Source of the DNA: Bacteroides intestinalis DSM 17393
GTDB lineage: Bacteria; Bacteroidota; Bacteroidia; Bacteroidales; Bacteroidaceae
DNA length: 64,000 nt
Reading direction: 5' to 3'
Assembly: GCF_000172175.1 (NCBI RefSeq)
Contig: NZ_ABJL02000007.1
Location: 1,374,660-1,438,659 of the forward strand
Shown here piece after piece: positions 1-7,988 of this stretch (the first letter of the stretch is position 1; every line of letters begins with the position of its first letter). The position numbers and the translations under genes were made by a program. The notes under the pieces were generated by a model. The model saw only the letters and a list, made by a program, of their open reading frames with translations, ran no database searches and had not been told where the DNA came from.

Positions 1-1605
1 GGTTGGACACAATACCTACAGGATTTCAACTGGCGGAAAGAAAACTATCAGAATCCGAAGAAGATGCTTGCCGACCTGAAAAGGATGGGCTTCAAGGTGA
101 TTGTTTCGCAAGACCCTGTCATCTCCCAGGCCAATAAAAAGCAATGGGAAGAAGCGGACCGCCTCGGCTATCTGGTGAAAGACTCCACCACGGGTAGAAG
201 CTATGATATGCCTTGGCCGTGGGGTGGCAACTGTGGTGTGGTGGACTTTACCATTCCCGAAGTGGCGGACTGGTGGGGAGCCTATCAGCAGAAACCGATA
301 GATGACGGCATTGCCGGCTTCTGGACGGATATGGGTGAACCTGCCTGGAGCAATGAGGAACAAACGGAACGTCTTGTAATGAAACACCATCTGGGTATGC
401 ACGATGAAATTCATAACGTGTATGGTCTGACTTGGGACAAGGTGGTAAAGGAACAGTTTGAGAAACGGAATCCGGATCTTCGTGTCTTCCAGATGACACG
501 CGCCGCCTATGCAGGATTACAGCGTTACACCTTCGGCTGGACCGGAGATTGCGGCAATGGAGATGATGTGCTGCAAGGCTGGGGACAGATGGCTAATCAG
601 ATCCCGGTACTTTTATCTGCCGGACTGGGAGTAATTCCTTTCGTGGCATGTGACATTTCCGGTTATTGCGGGGACATTGAAAATTATCCCGCTATGGCGG
701 AACTTTATACCCGTTGGGTACAGTTGGGAGCGTTCAATCCTCTGAGCCGTATTCACCATGAAGGAGATGTGGCGGTAGAACCGTGGCTCTTTGGGGAGGA
801 AGCGGAGAAGAACGTTAAAGCTGCCATAGAAATGAAATATCGCTTGCTGCCTTATATTTATACTTATGCCCGCGAAGCGTATGAAACGGGTTTGCCGATT
901 ATGCGCCCTATGTTTATGGAATATCCGGCGGATTTGGAAACGGTCTCTACGGATGCACAATTCATGTTTGGTAGCGAACTGCTGGTGGCTCCGGTGGTGA
1001 AGAAGGGGGCAACTAATAAGAATGTTTATCTGCCCGAAGGTATCTGGATAGATTATAATGACAAGCGCACGGAATATAGCGGTGAACAGTGGACTACGGC
1101 AAATGCTCCCCTGAATACCATTCCTATGTTTGTGCGGAAAGGAAGTATCATCCCTCAGATGCCTGTGATGAATTATACGGATGAAAAAGCGGTTTATCCG
1201 ATTACATTTGAGGTATTTCCGGCTGCGGTGGGCGGTGAAACGTCTTTCTCCCTGTATGAAGATGCAGGAACTGATCTGGGGTATCAGCGTGGAGAATTTA
1301 TGCGTACTCCTGTATCTTGCCGGACAACGGAAAAGGGATATGTATTTGAAGTCGGGGAAAAGATGGGAGAAAAGTATGCCCTTCCGGGAGAACGCAACCT
1401 AATGTTTTGCATTTATACCGGGCAGATGCCGAAGGAAGCGCTTATTGACGGACAGAAAGTAAGGAAGATGAAAGCGGAAAAACTGAATGAAGGGATGGAA
1501 ACGGAGTTCAAGGTTACCGCATGGTGTCCGGATAAGAAACAGAATCTTTGTATGTTGAGATTGCCGGATGACGGGGTGAAACACACGATTGAATTTATTT
1601 ATTAA
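1..1605 (+). CDS. Glycoside hydrolase family 31 (alpha-glucosidase/alpha-xylosidase type), 5' end cut by window
   Basis: The reading frame is open from base 1 (G-W-T-Q-Y-L-Q-D-F-N-W...), so the gene begins left of the window and the ATG at 64 is internal; 534 residues remain. GH31 enzymes are retaining alpha-glycosidases. The fragment carries the nucleophile motif GFWTDMGEP (Asp at fragment residue 110, bases 328-330) and the acid/base motif FGWTGDCG (Asp at residue 183, bases 547-549). After the TIM barrel comes a C-terminal beta region of the DUF5110 kind. The stop lies 23 bases before the GH97 start, so the two are probably co-transcribed and act on the same alpha-linked glucan or glucoside. 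The exact substrate (glucose versus xylose at the non-reducing end) cannot be read from this fragment. Signal peptide not visible because the start is missing. Confidence 0.93.
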   Translation, partial: GWTQYLQDFNWRKENYQNPKKMLADLKRMGFKVIVSQDPVISQANKKQWEEADRLGYLVKDSTTGRSYDMPWPWGGNCGVVDFTIPEVADWWGAYQQKPIDDGIAGFWTDMGEPAWSNEEQTERLVMKHHLGMHDEIHNVYGLTWDKVVKEQFEKRNPDLRVFQMTRAAYAGLQRYTFGWTGDCGNGDDVLQGWGQMANQIPVLLSAGLGVIPFVACDISGYCGDIENYPAMAELYTRWVQLGAFNPLSRIHHEGDVAVEPWLFGEEAEKNVKAAIEMKYRLLPYIYTYAREAYETGLPIMRPMFMEYPADLETVSTDAQFMFGSELLVAPVVKKGATNKNVYLPEGIWIDYNDKRTEYSGEQWTTANAPLNTIPMFVRKGSIIPQMPVMNYTDEKAVYPITFEVFPAAVGGETSFSLYEDAGTDLGYQRGEFMRTPVSCRTTEKGYVFEVGEKMGEKYALPGERNLMFCIYTGQMPKEALIDGQKVRKMKAEKLNEGMETEFKVTAWCPDKKQNLCMLRLPDDGVKHTIEFIY

Positions 1606-1628
1606 TACCAACCATAAAAAGTATAGTT

Positions 1629-3782
1629 ATGAGAAAGTTAATGCTTAGTGCAATTTGTCTTCTTTTTGCCTTAGCGGGGAAAGCGGAAGGAGTGTCGTCT
1701 CCTTCGGGCCAGGTGAAGCTGGATTTCGAATTATCAAAGAATGGCACTCCAACCTATCAGGTGGAGTATAAAGGGAAATTCGTGATTAAGCCCAGCACCT
1801 TGGGACTGGAATTGAAGAATGCCAATAATCTGTTGGATGGTTTTGAAGTCCTGAAAGCTTCTACCTCTACCTTCGACGAAACCTGGCAACCGGTGTGGGG
1901 AGAGACGAAAGATATTCGTAATCACTACAACGAATTGCTGGTTGAATTGAAACAGCCCGCTACAGATCGTTATATGAACCTTCGTTTTCGTGTATATGAT
2001 GATGGCGTAGGATTCCGTTATGAGTTTCCACAACAGAAGAACCTGGTTTACTTTGTGATAAAGGACGAACATACCCAGTTTGCTATGGCGGGCGATCATA
2101 CCGCCTGGTGGATTCCCGGTGATTACGATACTCAGGAATATGATTATACGGAATCCAAACTTTCGGAAATTCGCGGTTTGATGCAGGGAGCCATTACTGA
2201 TAATGCGTCACAAAACCAGTTTTCACCGACAGGTGTACAGACTTCCCTCCAGATGAAAACGGCTGACGGAATCTATCTGAATCTCCATGAAGCCGCTTTG
2301 GTGGATTATTCGTGTATGCACCTGAATCTGGATGATAGGAACCTTGTCTTTGAATCCTGGCTGACACCGGATGCACAGGGTGATAAAGGGTATATGCAGT
2401 CACCTTGTCACACTCCGTGGCGTACGGTGATAGTCAGTGATGATGCCCGTGAAATGCTGGCTTCCAATCTGATACTGAATCTGAATGATCCCTGCAAGTA
2501 TGAGGATACTTCCTGGATTAAGCCTGTGAAGTATGTAGGCGTATGGTGGGAAATGATTGCGGCAGGCAAGCCGTGGGCTTATACATTTGATCTCCCTTCT
2601 GTAAAACTGGATGAAACGGATTATACGAAAGTGAAACCGAATGGTATTCATCCCGCCAATACGGAGAATGTAAAGAAGTACATTGATTTTGCTGCGGAGC
2701 ATGGTTTCGACCAGGTATTGGTAGAAGGCTGGAATACCGGTTGGGAAGACTGGTTCGGCAACAGTAAGGATTATGTTTTCGACTTTCTCACTCCATATCC
2801 TGATTTTGACATCAAATATCTGAATGAGTATGCCCACTCCAAAGGTGTCAAACTGATGATGCATCATGAGACATCAGCTTCCGCACGCAACTACGAACGC
2901 CACATGGAGGCCGCCTATGACTTGATGAACCAATACGGTTACAATTCCGTGAAAAGCGGTTATGTGGGCAATATCATTCCGCGCGGTGAATATCATTATG
3001 GGCAGTGGATGAACAACCATTACCTGTATGCCGTGACCGAAGCTGCCAAGCATAAAATTATGGTGAATGCCCACGAGGCTGTACGGCCTACTGGTTTGTG
3101 CCGTACGTATCCGAACCTGATAGGAAATGAATCTGCCCGTGGCACGGAATATGAAGCTTTCGGAGGCAGCAAGCCTTTCCACACGACCATTCTTCCTTTC
3201 ACCCGTCTGCAAGGTGGACCGATGGATTATACGCCGGGTGTCTTTGAAATGGATATGAATAAACTGAATCCGAATAGTCACGCTCATGTAAACTCTACAT
3301 TGGCGCGTCAGTTGGCACTCTACGTCACGATGTACAGCCCTCTGCAAATGGCAGCCGATCTGCCTGAGAACTATGAATGCTTTATGGATGCTTTCCAGTT
3401 CATTAAAGATGTGGCTCTGGACTGGGATGACAGCCGATACCTGGAAGCAGAACCGGGACGCTATATCACGGCTGCCCGCAAGGCGAAAGGTACGAATGAT
3501 TGGTTTATAGGTTGTACCAGCAGTGAGCAGGGACATGCTTCTACTCTGAAACTGGATTTTCTGGATGCTGATAAACAGTATATAGCTACTGTTTATGCGG
3601 ACGCAAAGGATGCTGATTATAAAACGAATCCGCAGGCTTACGTAATCCGTAAAGGGATTGTTTCTCCTAAAACCGTACTGAAATTGAAAGCGGCTCCGGG
3701 TGGTGGTTACGCTATCAGCATTATGGAGGTGAAAGATAAGGCGGAATTGAAAGGATTGAAAAAACTGTCCGGTAATATCTGA
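1629..3782 (+). CDS. Glycoside hydrolase family 97, SusB-like inverting alpha-glucosidase
   Basis: 717 residues with an N-terminal signal peptide (MRKLMLSAICLLFALAGKA), so exported. GH97 contains calcium-dependent inverting alpha-glucosidases (SusB) and retaining alpha-galactosidases. Three glutamates sit in SusB-like motifs: E414 in MMHHETSAS, E483 in NAHEAVRPTG and E507 in GNESARGTEYEAF. Their spacing (69 and 24 residues) equals that of the SusB catalytic glutamates 439, 508 and 532, with a constant offset of 25. Glutamates instead of an Asp nucleophile argue for the inverting glucosidase branch. Domain order is an N-terminal beta-sandwich (about 25-260), catalytic TIM barrel (about 270-600) and C-terminal beta domain. 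It follows the GH31 gene by 23 bases, which suggests joint release of glucose from alpha-glucans. No susC/susD pair is visible; it would lie to the left if present. Confidence 0.93.
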   Translation: MRKLMLSAICLLFALAGKAEGVSSPSGQVKLDFELSKNGTPTYQVEYKGKFVIKPSTLGLELKNANNLLDGFEVLKASTSTFDETWQPVWGETKDIRNHYNELLVELKQPATDRYMNLRFRVYDDGVGFRYEFPQQKNLVYFVIKDEHTQFAMAGDHTAWWIPGDYDTQEYDYTESKLSEIRGLMQGAITDNASQNQFSPTGVQTSLQMKTADGIYLNLHEAALVDYSCMHLNLDDRNLVFESWLTPDAQGDKGYMQSPCHTPWRTVIVSDDAREMLASNLILNLNDPCKYEDTSWIKPVKYVGVWWEMIAAGKPWAYTFDLPSVKLDETDYTKVKPNGIHPANTENVKKYIDFAAEHGFDQVLVEGWNTGWEDWFGNSKDYVFDFLTPYPDFDIKYLNEYAHSKGVKLMMHHETSASARNYERHMEAAYDLMNQYGYNSVKSGYVGNIIPRGEYHYGQWMNNHYLYAVTEAAKHKIMVNAHEAVRPTGLCRTYPNLIGNESARGTEYEAFGGSKPFHTTILPFTRLQGGPMDYTPGVFEMDMNKLNPNSHAHVNSTLARQLALYVTMYSPLQMAADLPENYECFMDAFQFIKDVALDWDDSRYLEAEPGRYITAARKAKGTNDWFIGCTSSEQGHASTLKLDFLDADKQYIATVYADAKDADYKTNPQAYVIRKGIVSPKTVLKLKAAPGGGYAISIMEVKDKAELKGLKKLSGNI

Positions 3783-3791
3783 TAAATGATT

Positions 3792-3893
3792 AGAGGTGGT
3801 GCCAAAAGTAAATTTAGCTATCATTTTGTTCTGTCATGCTGAGCGTAGCCGAAGCATGACAAGAACAATAATCAGACTTTTGACACCACCTCT
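3792..3893. repeat. Nested imperfect palindrome, possible terminator or small non-coding repeat element
   Basis: The outer arms agaggtggtgccaaaag (3792-3808) and cttttgacaccacctct (3877-3893) pair at 16 of 17 positions. Inside them a second stem pairs ttgttctgtcatgc with gcatgacaagaacaa around a gagcgtagccga loop. The whole 102-bp unit could fold into one long hairpin just after the GH97 stop, so it may end that transcript. Length and terminal symmetry also resemble a MITE-like or REP-like intergenic element. No second copy is seen in this window. Confidence 0.55.
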
Positions 3894-3969
3894 ATTATTC
3901 TTATTTTAGATTTTCATTGGTTTGACACCATCGGTTGAGGAATAAAACTTTGTGTTTAGATATAAAAGA

Positions 3970-4347
3970 TTACAAGTCAAATATTTCTCTATTTTCTTTT
4001 GTATCAGGATATATATGCCATGAACCAACCTTATTATCTATAATTTTTGCAACCCAGATGGCACAAATATTATTAAGTATCTCATCAGAACAAATCGAGT
4101 AGCCTTGCATAATCACGGTAGAACCTCTTGCTACAATATTTTCAAATATATTCCGGTATCCAGGATAAAAATTGAAAAACGGCTCCCATGCCTGAACTAT
4201 ATTGTTATCCTTTCCTTTAATTCGATTATTTGCAGTATCACAAAATACATGATCTTCTGTCATTAGATTTGCCAATCCTTTCAGATCGGCATTTGTAATG
4301 CATTCGTTGAATTGCAGAGCAATACTTTTTGGGGATATGGTTATCAT
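3970..4347 (-). CDS. NTF2/SnoaL-like small protein
   Basis: 125 residues beginning MITISPKSIALQFNEC, with no signal peptide or membrane segment. The pattern fits the NTF2-like cone fold: an N-terminal helix followed by NADLKGLANLMTEDHVFCDT, a conserved-type RIKGKDNNIVQAW segment, and C-terminal strands ending in CAIWVAKIIDNKVGSWHIY. Family members include SnoaL cyclases, ketosteroid isomerases and many polyketide- or stress-related binding proteins, so no reaction can be assigned. It stands alone on the minus strand. The start codon is about 115 bases downstream of a 78-bp promoter-hairpin cassette that also occurs before the next minus-strand gene. Confidence 0.7.
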   Translation of the reverse strand: MITISPKSIALQFNECITNADLKGLANLMTEDHVFCDTANNRIKGKDNNIVQAWEPFFNFYPGYRNIFENIVARGSTVIMQGYSICSDEILNNICAIWVAKIIDNKVGSWHIYPDTKENREIFDL

Positions 4348-4463
4348 TACGATTTTTTATTATTAGCTTCTTTCCTGAATCCCAATTGTTCAATAGGTAG
4401 GGATAGAGGCAGTATTTCTTGGCAAAGAAAAGCCTTTTACGAGGATATTCCAAACGTATGGAA

Positions 4464-4541
4464 AAAAAAAGGAGTACCGCTGTACTCCAACCTTTGTTAA
4501 CCTTAAATCTAATACTATGAAAAACACAGTGCAAAGATACG
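4464..4541 (-). ncRNA. 78-bp promoter-leader-terminator cassette, copy 1 (putative small RNA or attenuator)
   Basis: Read on the minus strand, this has a -7 box TATCTTTG (4539-4532) with a matching -33 TTTG (4562-4559) exactly 19 bases upstream. A leader of about 35 bases follows, then the hairpin GGAGTAC-AGCG-GTACTCC (4488-4471) and a run of T (4470-4462). That is a complete transcription unit of about 60 nt with no plausible protein. It matches copy 2 (5573-5650) at 77 of 78 positions. It may be a free small RNA, or a leader whose terminator attenuates the NTF2-like gene downstream. Confidence 0.65.
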
Positions 4542-4637
4542 GACATTCTGCGTATTTCCAAATGATTAGGCCAATATAAGTGTTTTTATAACACTAATTA
4601 AAAGATAGGCGTTGTTTCTTTACTTTTTTTCAAGGTT

Positions 4638-5348
4638 TTATTCATTGATACGCTCTTTTATCTTTCCCCAGGCGTGTGTATCGAACAGGCAACTTTCGCG
4701 CATGGTGTGATACATTTCTTTGAAGCGGGACATGGGAATAGTGAAACTCAACAGATTGGCTTCAAAGTGGGGACGCACGGACGGATCGAAGAAGCCGAGG
4801 AAACAGCGCCTACCATCTTTTTGGTTTTCGAGAACAGTGAGGGTTACAACGGAACTGCAACCGGAACCGAAAGGAGCAGCTACGGTATCGAATGCATTCG
4901 TATCATAAAAGGCCCATGTGGTAAGTCCTGACAGGATATCAGGCGTAGCAAGGAACAGCAAACCCTCTACATGATCGAAAGAAGCAAGTTTATCTATCCG
5001 GGCAAAATGCAGATAGGCTTTTTCTGTACGTGGTACCTGGATTTGTTTTATGAAATCTGTTACCATTTCAGGAGTCTTTTTGTACTTCTCTTTCAGGGAT
5101 ACGAAGTTAGGTACGTGTATAGGCATTTCCGTGAAACCGGTGTAGAATTTTCCGCCGCCACATCCTATGACGTCGCTGTTCAGGCTGATGGTTTTACCTT
5201 CCCTTACCTGTTGCAGGCCCTTGAAGAAGCAACCGCTGATTTTTTCTGTTTCGTTTTCCTGTTTGTCAGAGTACCAGAAGGCGATGGGAAGTTCAGCACG
5301 TTCACCAAATGCTTCCCGATAATTAGTCATAAAAGTATGTATATCCAT
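4638..5348 (-). CDS. DUF169-like protein of unknown function
   Basis: 236 residues from MDIHTFMTNYREAFGERAEL. An upstream TTG at 5384 also opens the frame, but a -7-like box TATCTTTA (5379-5372) lies between, so the ATG at 5348 is preferred. Recognisable traits are the FWYSDKQ strand after the N-terminal helix, the Cys-rich turn DVIGCGGGKFYTGF near residue 66, LHFARIDKL, and a second Gly/Cys motif AAPFGSGCSSVV. The conserved Cys-Gly motifs and length fit DUF169 (COG2043), a family without established function. No signal peptide or membrane segment. A copy of the 78-bp cassette lies about 225 bases upstream, and the gene is monocistronic. Confidence 0.7.
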   Translation of the reverse strand: MDIHTFMTNYREAFGERAELPIAFWYSDKQENETEKISGCFFKGLQQVREGKTISLNSDVIGCGGGKFYTGFTEMPIHVPNFVSLKEKYKKTPEMVTDFIKQIQVPRTEKAYLHFARIDKLASFDHVEGLLFLATPDILSGLTTWAFYDTNAFDTVAAPFGSGCSSVVTLTVLENQKDGRRCFLGFFDPSVRPHFEANLLSFTIPMSRFKEMYHTMRESCLFDTHAWGKIKERINE

Positions 5349-5572
5349 GATAACAGAGTTTTGGTTTGGAAGTAAAGATAACAATTGATTGCCAGATTAT
5401 TGAGGATTTTACTTATTTTTGCATAGAAAACTATAATTCCATATTGATTATGAAAACACGCATTTCTTGTTTCTTCCTATTTGTTTTTTCTTTGTGCAGA
5501 TAGTGAAAGGAGAAGATGATACTTTGTGGCAACTTCCGCTTCTGATATAAATATTCCGGAAAGTACGAACAT

Positions 5573-5650
5573 AAAAAAAGGAGTACCGCTGTACTCCAAC
5601 CTTTGTTAACCTTAAATCTAATACTATGAAAAACACAATGCAAAGATACG
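5573..5650 (-). ncRNA. 78-bp promoter-leader-terminator cassette, copy 2 (putative small RNA or attenuator)
   Basis: Same structure as the copy at 4464-4541. The minus-strand -7 box TATCTTTG is at 5648-5641 and -33 TTTG at 5671-5668, again exactly 19 bases apart although the bases beyond the repeat are otherwise unrelated. The leader, hairpin GGAGTAC-AGCG-GTACTCC and T-run follow. Retention of the promoter spacing outside the repeated block suggests both copies are transcribed. It lies between the acyl-CoA ligase stop and the DUF169-like gene, pointing toward the latter. Confidence 0.65.
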
Positions 5651-5737
5651 TACTTTCGGGATAACTGCAAATTATCCAAATAAAAAAGTATGTTCTATAA
5701 CATTAATTAAAAATATAGACTTAATCTTACATCTTTG

Positions 5738-7402
5738 TTAACCTTTAGCCTCCTGATACATAAACCGTTTAATAGATTTTTTTGCTGTCTTTTCAAACTC
5801 CTCAAAGTGTATCTTTACCTTTGATATCTGGCAATAAGCCGGTAATTGTTGGTTGAGTTCGTTACGGTTAGCTTCCATCATACGCTCTACATCCGTTTGT
5901 TGCAGTCCATTGGCAAATGCATCATCAAAGTCCGGATAAATCAGTGCTACCAGTTTTTCTTTTTGCAACACAATGAGTGACTCGGAAACGTAAGGCATAT
6001 TATTCAGTTTGCTTTCAATCTCTTCCGGATAGATGTTTTGTCCGCTGGAAGTGAGCAACATATTCTTGCTGCGCCCGCGCACAGTTACATAACCTTCCGC
6101 ATCCATTGTGCCTAAATCGCCTGTATGCAGCCAGCCATTTACGTCAATGATTTGTGAAGTTGCTTCCTGGTTTTTATAATATCCCAGCATCAGGTTGGTA
6201 CCCCGACAAATGATTTCTCCTGCCACCTTTTCCGGATCAGACGAATCTATCTTCACTTCCATGCGTGTGGTTGCCTTACCGCATGATGCCAGCTTCAGGG
6301 TTTCCCAGCGGCTGGAACAGATGATCGGACCACATTCCGTCATACCATAAGCGATGGTGTAGGGGAAGCCTATCTGTTTGAGGAAACGCTCGACTTCTGC
6401 ATTGAACGGGGCTCCACCGATGATAATTTCATCGAAGTTACCGCCGAATATCTCCATTGCTTCTTTGCGGGCAAGAGCTCTGATCTTGTCATTGATGATA
6501 GGAACATGGAGCAGTAACTTACCAATTTTATTATCTACACGGGGCAGGATATTCTTCTTGATAATCTTTTCTACAATCAGAGGCACGCATGAGATGACAC
6601 GTGGCCTGATTTCAGCGAAAGACTGTGCGATAATTTTAGGAGTCGGCATGCGAGTGAGGAAGTAGATGTGTGCCCCGGCTGAAAAACCGTAAAGGAAATC
6701 GTAAGTCATTCCGAATACATGTCCCATAGGAAGCATAGAAACTATGTTATCGCCCGGTTTCACCGGAAGCATCTCATGGCAGTAATTCACGTTGGACCAA
6801 AGGCTGCGATAGGGGAGCATAACACCTTTGGAATATCCGGTAGTACCGGAAGTATAGTTAATGATGGCAAGTTCTTCCGGTTCATCCTTCCGATAGCAGA
6901 TGTGTTCGGGACGGAAGTTTTTAGGATAGCGCTGTCCGTAGAGAGTATTGCGGTGCTCGAAAGCTTCCATCAATCGTTTGTCGCGACAGACTACAGGGGT
7001 GAATTCAGTCATCAGAATAACACCCAGCAATTGCGGCATGGCGTCTTCATTCAGGTTTTCCCACACCTGATCTCCCACAAAAAGCAGTCTGGCTTCAGAG
7101 TGATTGACGATATTGTGTATATTATCCGCTTTAAATTCATGAAGGATAGGCACAATAACAGCTCCATAAGTGATGGTTGCCAGGAAAGTAACTGCCCAGT
7201 GTGCACTGTTACGACCGCAGACGGCAATCTTATCACCCGGCTGGATACCGGCACTTTCCAGTACAATATGGAATTTTGCAATCTTGCGAGCCACGTCTTT
7301 ATATTGGAGAGTAGCACCCTTATAGTCAGTCAAGGCGTTTAAGTTCCAGTTCCGAATGATGCTTTGTTCAATGTAATCAATGAAGTGTTGTTCCTGTTCC
7401 AT
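5738..7402 (-). CDS. Long-chain fatty acid-CoA ligase (AMP-dependent synthetase)
   Basis: 554 residues, an adenylate-forming enzyme that activates a fatty acid with ATP and joins it to CoA. The phosphate-binding motif YTSGTTGYSKG is at about residues 183-193. The AMP-binding YGMTECGPI motif, the GWLHTGDLG motif (Asp contacts ribose) and GRSKNMLLTSSGQNIYPEEIE follow in order. The C-terminal domain ends with KTAKKSIKRFMYQ, whose lysine is the usual adenylation residue. FadD-like members are normally 550-600 residues, so this is full length. It is cytoplasmic or peripheral and has no partner in the same operon. A good promoter lies just upstream. Substrate chain length cannot be read from sequence; acyl-ACP synthetase activity is a possible alternative. 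Confidence 0.9.
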   Translation of the reverse strand: MEQEQHFIDYIEQSIIRNWNLNALTDYKGATLQYKDVARKIAKFHIVLESAGIQPGDKIAVCGRNSAHWAVTFLATITYGAVIVPILHEFKADNIHNIVNHSEARLLFVGDQVWENLNEDAMPQLLGVILMTEFTPVVCRDKRLMEAFEHRNTLYGQRYPKNFRPEHICYRKDEPEELAIINYTSGTTGYSKGVMLPYRSLWSNVNYCHEMLPVKPGDNIVSMLPMGHVFGMTYDFLYGFSAGAHIYFLTRMPTPKIIAQSFAEIRPRVISCVPLIVEKIIKKNILPRVDNKIGKLLLHVPIINDKIRALARKEAMEIFGGNFDEIIIGGAPFNAEVERFLKQIGFPYTIAYGMTECGPIICSSRWETLKLASCGKATTRMEVKIDSSDPEKVAGEIICRGTNLMLGYYKNQEATSQIIDVNGWLHTGDLGTMDAEGYVTVRGRSKNMLLTSSGQNIYPEEIESKLNNMPYVSESLIVLQKEKLVALIYPDFDDAFANGLQQTDVERMMEANRNELNQQLPAYCQISKVKIHFEEFEKTAKKSIKRFMYQEAKG

Positions 7403-7435
7403 CTGTTAAATTTGCACACTTTAATTAAAACTGCG

Positions 7436-7466
7436 CAAATATAGAGCTAAATGTGATGTCGTGCAA
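7436..7466 (-). promoter_or_regulatory. Promoter of the acyl-CoA ligase gene
   Basis: On the minus strand TTG (7466-7464), 20 bases, then TATATTTG (7443-7436) fits the Bacteroidota primary sigma factor consensus. The -7 box ends 33 bases before the ATG at 7402. Confidence 0.65.
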
Positions 7467-7520
7467 GTTTATATATTTATTCTTTGGAGGGAGGCGAAAG
7501 AAAAAGAAAAAATAACCAAT

Positions 7521-7983
7521 TGTACTTTCTTTTGCCTTGATGCAAAAGAAAGATACCAAAGAAAAGATCGAGGCTGCACTTCCGGGGCTACTCCGAAAGT
7601 ATTTTCAGCTAAAGGGCAGGAACTCGCTTCGCTCAAACAGCCTGCCCTTTTTAACGCCGAAAACACTTTCTACGCTTAACACCCCTACAGTGAGGCCGGG
7701 AAACCATGCGGCGTAAATGGGGGAAATATTACGTGGTTGTATTACATAGCATCTGTGATGCATAGTCCTATATCGCGCAGCGCTTTACCGCGCAGCCTTC
7801 GGGCATAGGCGTAGGTGCGTCAGGCGGAGATATTGTCAGGCGCAGGTAAGGGGCGATCTGTCTGAGCGTAGCGAGTTTGAGCCCCGTCTGCGCATGGCGG
7901 TATCGGAGTAGCACCGTAGACGTAGCCCGTGCCCTTTCTTTTTGGTATCTTTTTCTTTCGGGCAAACGAAAGAAAAAGTACAC
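7521..7983. repeat. Composite intergenic inverted-repeat element, no gene
   Basis: This fills most of the 586-bp gap between the acyl-CoA ligase and the antiporter. The outer ends are imperfect inverted copies built round gtactttctttt and aaagataccaaa (about 7521-7566 and 7931-7983). Internally there are two related hairpins in opposite orientation. One is aaagggcagg/cctgcccttt (7611-7620 with 7641-7650, followed by T). The other is ggggc/gcccc (about 7850-7885). Both loops hold variants of actcgct(t/a)cgctca. The ORFs here are low-complexity shadows with no recognisable family. It looks like a dispersed Bacteroides intergenic repeat that can form a very large cruciform and could terminate transcription in both directions. 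Confidence 0.6.
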
Positions 7984-7988
7984 ACATA

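Noticed and set aside
1629..3782. GH97 as alpha-galactosidase
   Set aside because: Retaining galactosidases use an Asp nucleophile; here Glu residues match the SusB set with constant spacing.
2874..3824. 316-codon ORF antisense to GH97
   Set aside because: Shadow frame of a well-supported gene; rich in Ile, Arg and His without any family motif.
4238..4561. Minus-strand ORF sharing the segment SLHCVFHSIRFKVNKGWSTA with the ORF at 5431-5679
   Set aside because: The shared protein segment only reflects translation of the 78-bp RNA cassette; the frame runs through a promoter and terminator.
5431..5679. Minus-strand ORF of 82 codons
   Set aside because: Same reason: it covers the second cassette, and its start lies above the -7 box.
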